In this document: positions 6,614 to 11,936 of the stretch, in pieces
How positions within the stretch are numbered: position 1 is the first letter of the stretch
How the letters are laid out: every line of letters begins with the position of its first letter
From: an uncultured Collinsella sp.
GTDB lineage: Bacteria > Actinomycetota > Coriobacteriia > Coriobacteriales > Coriobacteriaceae
Assembly: GCA_900757385.1 (NCBI GenBank)
Contig: CAAENO010000104.1
Location: 1 to 11,936, forward strand
DNA: 11,936 nt
Reading direction: 5' to 3'
Notes under the pieces: model-generated
What the model saw: only the letters and a program-made list of their open reading frames with translations
The model's database searches: none
Told to the model about the DNA's origin: nothing
Translations under genes and position numbers: made by a program

Positions 6614-8815
6614 CTAGCGACGCTTGCGGGTGGCCGTTGCCTTGCGGACGGAGGTCTTCTTGGTCGGAGCCTTTTCTTCGGTCGAAGCGGCGGGGGAGAC
6701 CGGAGCCTCCTTGGCGGGTTCGACCTTTGCCGTAGCCTTCGGAGCGGTCTTGACCTCAGCGGCCTTCGGTGCCGGCTTGGGCTTTACTGCGGGCTTGTCC
6801 TCGGCCTTAGCCTCTGCTTTGGGAGCAGCAGCCTTGGCCGTGGTCTTTTTGGCCGTCGTCGTAGTGCGCTTGCGCGTGGTGGTCTTGGCGGACGGCTTGG
6901 CCTCGACAGTTGCCTCGGCCTTGGTCGTCGACTTCGCCGCCGTGGCCTTCTTGGCGGTCGTTGCCTTCTTGGCGGTCGTGGTCGTCTTCTTGGCAGCGGC
7001 GGTGGTGCGCTTGCGCGCGGTCGTTGTCTTGGCAGCGGTGGCCTTGCTCGCAGTCGCAGTCTTGCTCGCAGCGGCCTTCGTGGTCTTTGTCTTCTTAGCC
7101 GTCGTCTTACGAGTCGCGGTCTTCTTTGCCGCAGGCTTCGCAGCAGGCTTCTCCACGGACTCGGGCTCAGGAGCAACCTCAGCCTTCACCTCAGGCTCGG
7201 TCTTTGCGGGCTCAGGCTCAACCGGCTTCTCCTCGGCCTTGGGCTCATCAGCGGCAGCGGGCTCATTAAGGGGCGCCGCAGGCTCGGCCTCAGCGGCCAC
7301 CGGTTCAGCAACAGCCTCAGGCTCGTCGACAACAGCCGCCGGCCTCTCAATCTCCGGATGCATAAAGAAGTACAGGTCCAGATACTTTTCGGCCGAACGC
7401 GTCCAGCTAAAGTCCTGGCTCATGGCCTGCGTGACCAGCTGGTTCCAAGCGTCGCGGTTATCCCAGAACAGGCGCGCCGCGCGGAATACGGCGTCGCCCA
7501 TCTCGTCGCCGTTAAAGTTACTAAACGAGAAGCCCGTGCCCTCGCCGGTAAACTCGTTATACGGAATCACAGTGTCCTTCAGACCACCGGTCTCGCGTAC
7601 GATAGGCAGGGTGCCGTAGCGCATGGCAATGATCTGCGACAGGCCGCAGGGCTCAAACTTCGAAGGCATCAGGAACATGTCGGCGGCAGCATACATGCGC
7701 TGCGACAGCGCCGGATCGAACTCGATGCGCGCGGCCATGGTGCCGGGGTACTTGTCCTGGAAGTAGCGCAGGCCGTCCTCGTAGTCGCGGTCGCCAGTGC
7801 CAAGCACGGCCACCTGCACGCCGCCTGCCAAAATGCGATCGAGCGCGTACATGACCAGATCCAAGCCCTTCTGGCGCGTCAGACGCGTGACCATGACCAT
7901 AAGCGGGCGGTCGTCGCGAACCTCGAGCCCCAGTTCTTCCTGCAGCTTGGCCTTGCACACGGCCTTGCCCCCACGGTCATCAACCGTGTAGTTGGCGGCA
8001 ATGCGCTTGTCGGTCGCCGGGTCAAAGCCTGCCACGTCGATGCCATTCAAAATGCCCTGCAGCGCATACGAACGCTCGCGCAGAACGCCGTCCAGGCCCT
8101 CGCCAAACTCGGGCGTCTGGATCTCGCTGGCATAGGTGGGGCTCACCGTGGTTATGGCGTCGGCATAGCGCAGGGCGCCCAGCATGTAGTTGATGCTGCA
8201 GGCGTCGCAACGCAGCTGTGAGGCGGCCGCCGGAATATGCGCCACACCCAGGATGTCCTCCATTACGGTGTCGCTAAACTGGCCCTGGAACGCCACGTTG
8301 TGGATCGAGAACACGGTCTTGACGCGGTCATACAGCGGCAGGCCCTGGTAGAACTCGCGCAAGAACACGGGCGCCAGCGCCGTTTGCCAGTCGTTGCAGT
8401 GCAGGATGTCGCACTCAAAGCCGGCCGGCAGGTGCTGCAGGCTCTCGGTGATGGCCTTGGAGAAGAACGCAAAGCGCTCGCCGTCGTCAAAGAAGCCGTA
8501 CGGATAGTCGCGCGCAAAGTAGCGCTCGTTGTCGATGAACATATAGGTGACGCCGTCGTGCTCGAGCTTCTCGAGTCCGCAGTACTCATTGCGCCAGCCC
8601 AGGCTCACGTAAAAGTCGGAGAAGTGCTCCATCTGCGCCTTGTACTCGTCCTTGATGGTTGCGTACTTGGGCACCATCACGATGACCTCGGCGCCGGCGC
8701 GCACGAGCGCCGCAGGCAGCGAGCCCGCCACGTCGCCCAGGCCACCGGTCTTAACAAACGGTGCGCACTCGGCCGAGGCAAACACGATCTGCATCTTTTT
8801 GCTGGAATCTGCCAT
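6614..8815 (-). CDS. glgA: Glycogen synthase (ADP-glucose type, GT5) with long acidic-basic C-terminal tail
   Basis: Adds glucose from ADP-glucose to the non-reducing ends of alpha-1,4-glucan chains. I choose the ATG at 8815 (733 residues), five bases after GGGAG. The ATG at 8827 would add four residues but has no ribosome-binding site. Residues 1 to about 488 are a full GlgA core with the usual bacterial length: KTGGLGDV (22-29, ADP-glucose binding), IHNVAFQG with H172, TRLTRQKGLD with R311 and K316, and FEPCGL with E388, all matching E. coli functional residues. Beyond it lie two extra segments. Residues about 491-556 are acidic (about 19 Asp/Glu, 6 Lys/Arg) and Pro/Glu/Ala-rich. Residues 557-733 have about 50 Lys/Arg against 10 Asp/Glu and AKK/TAKK/TRK repeats, ending RKRR. 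The tail is in frame and resembles histone H1 or HupB tails; its function is unknown. Last gene of the glgPCDA operon, 90 bases after glgD. Confidence 0.95.
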   Translation of the reverse strand: MADSSKKMQIVFASAECAPFVKTGGLGDVAGSLPAALVRAGAEVIVMVPKYATIKDEYKAQMEHFSDFYVSLGWRNEYCGLEKLEHDGVTYMFIDNERYFARDYPYGFFDDGERFAFFSKAITESLQHLPAGFECDILHCNDWQTALAPVFLREFYQGLPLYDRVKTVFSIHNVAFQGQFSDTVMEDILGVAHIPAAASQLRCDACSINYMLGALRYADAITTVSPTYASEIQTPEFGEGLDGVLRERSYALQGILNGIDVAGFDPATDKRIAANYTVDDRGGKAVCKAKLQEELGLEVRDDRPLMVMVTRLTRQKGLDLVMYALDRILAGGVQVAVLGTGDRDYEDGLRYFQDKYPGTMAARIEFDPALSQRMYAAADMFLMPSKFEPCGLSQIIAMRYGTLPIVRETGGLKDTVIPYNEFTGEGTGFSFSNFNGDEMGDAVFRAARLFWDNRDAWNQLVTQAMSQDFSWTRSAEKYLDLYFFMHPEIERPAAVVDEPEAVAEPVAAEAEPAAPLNEPAAADEPKAEEKPVEPEPAKTEPEVKAEVAPEPESVEKPAAKPAAKKTATRKTTAKKTKTTKAAASKTATASKATAAKTTTARKRTTAAAKKTTTTAKKATTAKKATAAKSTTKAEATVEAKPSAKTTTRKRTTTTAKKTTAKAAAPKAEAKAEDKPAVKPKPAPKAAEVKTAPKATAKVEPAKEAPVSPAASTEEKAPTKKTSVRKATATRKRR
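6836..7147 (-). repeat. Degenerate Lys/Ala/Thr codon repeats in the glgA tail
   Basis: The DNA for the basic tail is built of imperfect short repeats on a three-base frame. The clearest is a 17-base unit, GCCTTCTTGGCGGTCGT, present at 6945-6961 and again at 6963-6979 (period 18 bases, six codons, encoding TAKKAT-like units). Close variants follow up to about 7130. Mixed Lys, Ala and Thr codons show that the protein pattern is kept while the DNA has diverged. The repeats invite slippage, so tail length may vary between strains. Confidence 0.7.
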
Positions 8816-8820
8816 ATTGT

Positions 8821-8825
8821 CTCCC
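8821..8825 (-). promoter_or_regulatory. Ribosome-binding site that sets the glgA start
   Basis: GGGAG on the - strand lies five bases before the ATG at 8815 and overlaps the codons after the alternative ATG at 8827. This makes 8815 the better start; nothing similar precedes 8827. Confidence 0.75.
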
Positions 8826-8839
8826 ATGTTTCAATTCGA

Positions 8840-8873
8840 GAATAGCCGCCTGGCGCTAACCGGGCGGCTATTC
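8840..8873 (-). other. Stem-loop between glgD and glgA
   Basis: A perfect 11-bp stem (8840-8850 with 8863-8873, GAATAGCCGCC and its complement) with a 12-base loop fills much of the 90-base glgD-glgA gap. It ends 14 bases upstream of the glgA ribosome-binding site. The downstream bases TCTCGAATTG are not a real U-run, so full termination is unlikely. It may partly terminate, block 3' exonuclease and stabilise the upstream mRNA, or set glgA dosage. Confidence 0.55.
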
Positions 8874-8905
8874 TACATGTTACGAGCGATGTTGCGGTGC
8901 CAACG

Positions 8906-10033
8906 TTAACGTACGATGGTGGTGTCGGAAGTTAACGGAGCCTTGCCCAGCACCAGGATGTTCTCGGGCGTGCCGCGAAGCTCGGTGTTGTTGGGAACCA
9001 CGTTGTTCTTGTCCAGGATGGCGTTCTCGACGCGTGCGCCGCTCCTGATGATGCAGCTCTGGTTGATGATCGAGTTGGTCACCGATGCGCCTTCCTCAAC
9101 CACAACGCCGCGCGACAGGATCGAATTGCGCACGGTGCCCTTGATGATGCAACCGGCCGAGATGATCGAGTTGCAGGCGTGGCTGCCGGTCGCATAGCGC
9201 GAAGGCGGCACGTCGTGTGCCTTGGTCAGGATCGGGCGCTCGGGGTCAAAGAGCTGATCGGCCACGGTCTGGTCGAGCAGGTCCATGCTGCGGCGATACA
9301 GCGACTTCTCGCTAAACACGCCCACGACCTCGCCCTTGTACTCGTAGCTGCACACGTCGATGTTGCCAAAGTCGCCCTGGAGTGCCTCGAGCAGGTCCAG
9401 ATAGTCGGCGGCCTGGTAGTGGTCGATGATCTCGAGCAGCGTCTCGCGGTTGACGATGCAGCAGTCCATAGAGGCGTTGTCGCCGTACACGACGCCGGCG
9501 CTCACGCCCGTCAGGCGACCGTTCTCGTTAATCTCGAGCTTGGTCTCGTCATCGACGTTGCGCGTGGCCTTGCAGTACACCACGGTCATCTGGGCACCGG
9601 AGTTCTCGTGCGCCTCGATGATGGTGTTGAGGTCCATGTTAAAGATGATGTTGGTGCCCATCATCACGACATAGGGCTTCTCCGAGCGCTGGAACAGCGT
9701 CTTGTTGGAGATGATGTCGCGCAGCAGGAAGCGCATGCCGCCCTTGGTGGTGCCATACGCGTTGCCGGGGACCATGAACAGGCCGCCCTTCTTGCGGTCC
9801 AGGCCCCAGTCCTTGCCCGAGCCCACGTGGTCGATCAGCGAGCGGTAGTTACCCGGCATGACGACTCCAACGGTCTTGATGCCGGCGTTCATCATGTTGG
9901 ACAGCGGAAAGTCGATCAGGCGGTAGCGGCCCAAAAACGGAACGGACGCGATGGGGCGGTCCTTGAGCAGGACACTGCCGTAGGACGAAGAGTAGTTAGC
10001 GGTGATATAACCGATGGCCTTGCGATTGATCAT
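8906..10033 (-). CDS. glgD: Glucose-1-phosphate adenylyltransferase regulatory subunit GlgD
   Basis: Partner of GlgC in the ADP-glucose pyrophosphorylase of Firmicutes-type bacteria. It raises or tunes GlgC activity and is thought not to be catalytic itself. The 375-residue protein has a nucleotidyltransferase-like domain (to about residue 260, with PFLGRYRLIDFPLSNMMNAGI at 32-52) and a left-handed beta-helix C-terminus with hexapeptide-like repeats (about 285-350). The GGxGxRL nucleotide loop is replaced by TANYSSSYGSVLL (11-23), and the catalytic GDH by GTN (126-128), both expected for GlgD. I start at the ATG at 10033, four bases after the glgC stop. Its ribosome-binding site GGGGGA lies in the last codons of glgC, so translation is coupled. 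A longer reading to 10072 only adds residues overlapping glgC. Confidence 0.93.
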   Translation of the reverse strand: MINRKAIGYITANYSSSYGSVLLKDRPIASVPFLGRYRLIDFPLSNMMNAGIKTVGVVMPGNYRSLIDHVGSGKDWGLDRKKGGLFMVPGNAYGTTKGGMRFLLRDIISNKTLFQRSEKPYVVMMGTNIIFNMDLNTIIEAHENSGAQMTVVYCKATRNVDDETKLEINENGRLTGVSAGVVYGDNASMDCCIVNRETLLEIIDHYQAADYLDLLEALQGDFGNIDVCSYEYKGEVVGVFSEKSLYRRSMDLLDQTVADQLFDPERPILTKAHDVPPSRYATGSHACNSIISAGCIIKGTVRNSILSRGVVVEEGASVTNSIINQSCIIRSGARVENAILDKNNVVPNNTELRGTPENILVLGKAPLTSDTTIVR

Positions 10034-10037
10034 CGGA

Positions 10038-11186
10038 TCATTCCCCCTTCCCGATAACGACGTCATTTCCAACGACGGCCGTATCCTTGGTGGTATCGAC
10101 AGAGCCGAGCTTCACGCCCTCTTCGACCGTGGAGTTCTCGCCCAAAATAGCGCGGCAGATGTGCGCGCCACTCTTAACGTGCGCACCCGGCAGCAGCACG
10201 GAGTCCTCGACCACGGCGCGCTCCTCGATGATGACATCGGTCGAAAGGATCGAGTGGCGAGCGGTGCCGTAGATCTTGCAGCCGTTGGAGACCAGGCAGT
10301 CGTCCAGGCGGCCGTCCGGGCCAATGTAGTGCGGCGGACGCGTGGTGATGTTGGACATGATGGGGAAGTGCTTGTCAAACAGATCGAACTCGGGGTTGTT
10401 GCCCAACAGGTCCATCGAGGTCTCGTGGAAGCTGGCGATGGTGCCGACGTCCTTCCAAAAGCCGTGGAACTCGTAGCTGTACAGGCGCTTGTTCTCGCCG
10501 AGCAGCTTGGGGATGATGTCCTTGCCAAAATCGTGGCTCGAGCGCTGGTCCAGAGCGTCCTCCTCGAGCGCCTCGATCAGCACGTCGGCCGAGAAGATGT
10601 AAATGCCCATGGACGCGAGGTTCGAATCGGGCTTCTCGGGCTTCTCGGTAAACTTGGTGATACGGCCGTCCTTGGGATCGGTGGTCAGGATGCCAAAGCG
10701 GCTGGCCTCCTCCCACGGCACGGGCATAACGCTCACGGTGAGGTCGGCGTTGTTCTCAATGTGCGTCTTGAGCATCTTGCGGTAGTCCATGCGATACAGG
10801 TGATCGCCCGAAAGAATCAGGACGTACTTGGGGTCGTTGGCCTTGATGTAGTCGAGGTTCTGCGTAATGGCGTCGGCCGTGCCCGCATACCAGGCGCCGC
10901 CGGTCTGCGTTTCGTACGGCGGCAGGATCGACACGCCGCCGTCGCGGCTGTCCAGATCCCACGCCTCGCCAGAGCCCACGTAGGCATGCAGCAGGTAGGG
11001 GCGATACTGCGTCAGAACGCCCACCGTGTCGATGCCCGAGTTGGAGCAGTTGGAGAGCGAAAAGTCGATAATGCGGAACTTGCCACCAAAGCTAACCGCC
11101 GGCTTTGCGATCTTTTGGGTGAGTGCCCCCAATCGGCTGCCCTGTCCTCCTGCGAGGAGCATCGCGATGCATTCTTTCTTACTCAT
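10038..11186 (-). CDS. glgC: Glucose-1-phosphate adenylyltransferase (ADP-glucose pyrophosphorylase), catalytic subunit
   Basis: Makes ADP-glucose and pyrophosphate from ATP and glucose-1-phosphate, the committed step of glycogen synthesis. The 382-residue protein is near the usual Firmicutes length. Visible motifs are the ATP loop LLAGGQGSRLG (10-20) with KPAVSFGGKFRIIDF (28-42), catalytic LSGDHLYRMDY (125-135, with D128), and the glucose-phosphate-binding FTEKP (179-183, K182). A hexapeptide beta-helix follows from about residue 295 to the end, where allosteric effectors bind in the family. All catalytic residues lost in GlgD are intact here. The ATG has an excellent ribosome-binding site, AGAAGGAG, seven bases upstream. 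The gene lies 106 bases after glgP and is coupled to glgD. An inverted repeat encloses its ribosome-binding site and start codon. Confidence 0.97.
   Translation of the reverse strand: MSKKECIAMLLAGGQGSRLGALTQKIAKPAVSFGGKFRIIDFSLSNCSNSGIDTVGVLTQYRPYLLHAYVGSGEAWDLDSRDGGVSILPPYETQTGGAWYAGTADAITQNLDYIKANDPKYVLILSGDHLYRMDYRKMLKTHIENNADLTVSVMPVPWEEASRFGILTTDPKDGRITKFTEKPEKPDSNLASMGIYIFSADVLIEALEEDALDQRSSHDFGKDIIPKLLGENKRLYSYEFHGFWKDVGTIASFHETSMDLLGNNPEFDLFDKHFPIMSNITTRPPHYIGPDGRLDDCLVSNGCKIYGTARHSILSTDVIIEERAVVEDSVLLPGAHVKSGAHICRAILGENSTVEEGVKLGSVDTTKDTAVVGNDVVIGKGE
10041..10048 (-). promoter_or_regulatory. glgD ribosome-binding site inside the end of glgC
   Basis: AGGGGGA on the - strand overlaps the last two sense codons of glgC and lies eight bases before the glgD ATG. 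It supports the start at 10033 and translational coupling, which would help keep the two pyrophosphorylase subunits in fixed ratio. Confidence 0.65.
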
Positions 11187-11210
11187 CGATTTCTCCTTCT
11201 GTCATCGATG
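11184..11210 (-). promoter_or_regulatory. Inverted repeat enclosing the glgC start codon and ribosome-binding site
   Basis: In the - strand mRNA, CATCGAT (11210-11204) can pair perfectly with ATCGATG (11190-11184). The second arm contains the glgC ATG, and the 13-base loop contains AGAAGGAG. A hairpin here could hide the start codon. The stem is only 7 bp and AT-containing, so it would be of moderate stability. Confidence 0.35.
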
Positions 11211-11226
11211 TTCCTAAACCCATTGA

Positions 11227-11257
11227 CGACGGGCGCGGCGCTCGGTCGCGCCCGTCG
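11227..11257 (-). other. GC-rich stem-loop between glgP and glgC
   Basis: A perfect 11-bp GC-rich stem (CGACGGGCGCG, 11227-11237, with 11247-11257) with a 9-base loop lies 35 bases after the glgP stop. It is followed on the - strand by TCAATGGGTT, not a U-run. It probably protects the glgP 3' end or reduces read-through into glgC rather than ending transcription fully. Confidence 0.55.
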
Positions 11258-11292
11258 AGTAATGCCGTGCGGCAAAGGGAGCTCGCGCGCCT

Positions 11293-11936
11293 TTACGCGT
11301 GCCAGATCTCGTCGCGGTACTCGCGAATGGTGCGGTCGCTCGAGAACCAGCCGGAGGAGGCGGTGTTGAGCAGGGCCTTGCGGTTCCAGGTCTCCTGGTC
11401 GCCGTAGCTGCCGGTGAGCTTCTCCCAGGCATCCACGTAGCTGCGGAAGTCTGCCATGACCAGGTCGGGGTCGTTGTTGTTCATGAGCTCGTTGTAGATG
11501 CTCTCGAAGTTGCCCGAAAGACCCGCAAAGGTGTTGTCCTTGAGCTCGTCCATCACGCGGCCCAGGCGCTCGCGGTCGCCGTTGAGCGTATCCCATGCAA
11601 AGTAGCTGTTCGATGCCCAGAGCTGCTCGACCTCGGGAGCGGTCAGACCAAAGATGGCCTCGTTCTCGCGGCCGGCCAGGTCGGCGATCTCGATGTTGGC
11701 GCCGTCGAGGGTACCCAGCGTAATGGCGCCGTTCATCATGAGCTTCATGTTGGACGTGCCCGACGCCTCCTTGCCGGCCGTGGAAATCTGCTCCGAGATC
11801 TCGGCGGCGGGGTAGATGAGCTGGGCGTTGCTCACGCGGAAGTTGGGGATAAAGCAAACCTTCATGACCTCGTTGACGCGGGCGTCGTTGTTGATGACGT
11901 CGGCCACGGAGTTAATGAGGCGGATGGTCTCCTTGG
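11293..11936 (-). CDS. glgP: Glycogen/starch phosphorylase, C-terminal part (gene runs off the window)
   Basis: Uses phosphate to release glucose-1-phosphate from the non-reducing ends of glycogen or maltodextrin, with pyridoxal phosphate as cofactor. Only the last 213 residues of an enzyme of usually about 800 are here; the start lies beyond 11936. The frame is open from the window edge, with ETIRLINSVADVINND read first. The ATG-like start one might place at 11907 is an internal GTG (Val). The pyridoxal-phosphate site EASGTSNMK has its Lys codon at 11743-11745, followed by MNGAITLGTLDGANIEI, both diagnostic. The end SSGWFSSDRTIREYRDEIW is the usual GT35 C-terminus. It is the most upstream visible gene of the glgPCDA operon. 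It feeds glucose-1-phosphate back to glycolysis, or to GlgC. Confidence 0.96.
   Translation of the reverse strand, partial: KETIRLINSVADVINNDARVNEVMKVCFIPNFRVSNAQLIYPAAEISEQISTAGKEASGTSNMKLMMNGAITLGTLDGANIEIADLAGRENEAIFGLTAPEVEQLWASNSYFAWDTLNGDRERLGRVMDELKDNTFAGLSGNFESIYNELMNNNDPDLVMADFRSYVDAWEKLTGSYGDQETWNRKALLNTASSGWFSSDRTIREYRDEIWHA

Noticed and set aside
6836..7147. Repeat field considered as a CRISPR array or as satellite DNA
   Set aside because: The units are 17-18 bases, degenerate, in codon phase and without spacers, and they sit inside the in-frame glgA tail.
6587..8221. A 544-codon open frame on the + strand opposite glgA, rich in Leu, Gly and Arg
   Set aside because: It is the antisense shadow of glgA, kept open by GC-biased codons and the repetitive tail. 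Its translation is low complexity and matches no family, and glgA has clear motifs.
8874..8905. Possible extra promoter for glgA (TTGGCA with TAGAAT or TAACAT on the - strand)
   Set aside because: The spacings are 22 or 15 bases, and no better pair was found, so it is not supported.
10034..10072. Longer GlgD start at 10072
   Set aside because: The 13 extra residues overlap the end of glgC and do not look like GlgD. The ATG at 10033 has the ribosome-binding site GGGGGA eight bases upstream.
10014..11369. A 451-codon + strand open frame opposite glgC
   Set aside because: Antisense of glgC, which has intact catalytic motifs and a strong ribosome-binding site; the + frame has no recognisable domain.

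Overview
The window reads as chromosomal DNA of a GC-rich, Gram-positive anaerobe. A Firmicutes-style glgC/glgD pair sits beside an actinobacterial-looking base composition and fmt-rsmB block, which fits class Coriobacteriia and most resembles Collinsella. That taxon is an inference from gene content and style, not from a search. No tRNA, rRNA, insertion sequence, prophage gene or CRISPR array is visible.

Left part (1-2615, + strand). After about 150 bases that I cannot assign and a rho-independent terminator (155-193) come two translationally coupled genes for translation and ribosome maturation. They are fmt (Met-tRNAi formyltransferase) and rsmB (16S rRNA m5C methyltransferase), overlapping by ATGA. 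Their synonymous codon use drifts strongly from T-ending at the start of fmt to C-ending at the end of rsmB.

Middle (2616-6613, - strand). A 14-bp hairpin separates rsmB from a convergent small zinc-ribbon gene of the FmdB family. Upstream of that gene is a 1098-codon fusion of a GH13 alpha-amylase/neopullulanase-type enzyme with a GH77 4-alpha-glucanotransferase (MalQ). It has its own candidate promoter and two palindromes around the predicted transcription start.

Right part (6614-11936, - strand). This is a glycogen operon read in the order glgP (partial) - glgC - glgD - glgA, closed by a terminator at 6547-6577. GlgC, with its non-catalytic partner GlgD, makes ADP-glucose. GlgA elongates alpha-1,4 chains. 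GlgP releases glucose-1-phosphate. The neighbouring GH13-GH77 protein could trim and rearrange the resulting or imported maltodextrins. No branching enzyme (glgB) is in the window.

The most unusual object is GlgA. After a complete GT5 core of about 490 residues it carries an in-frame tail of about 240 residues. The first third is acidic and Pro/Glu/Ala-rich. The rest is Lys/Ala/Thr-rich and resembles the tails of histone H1 or mycobacterial HupB. I know of no established role for such a tail on a glycogen synthase.
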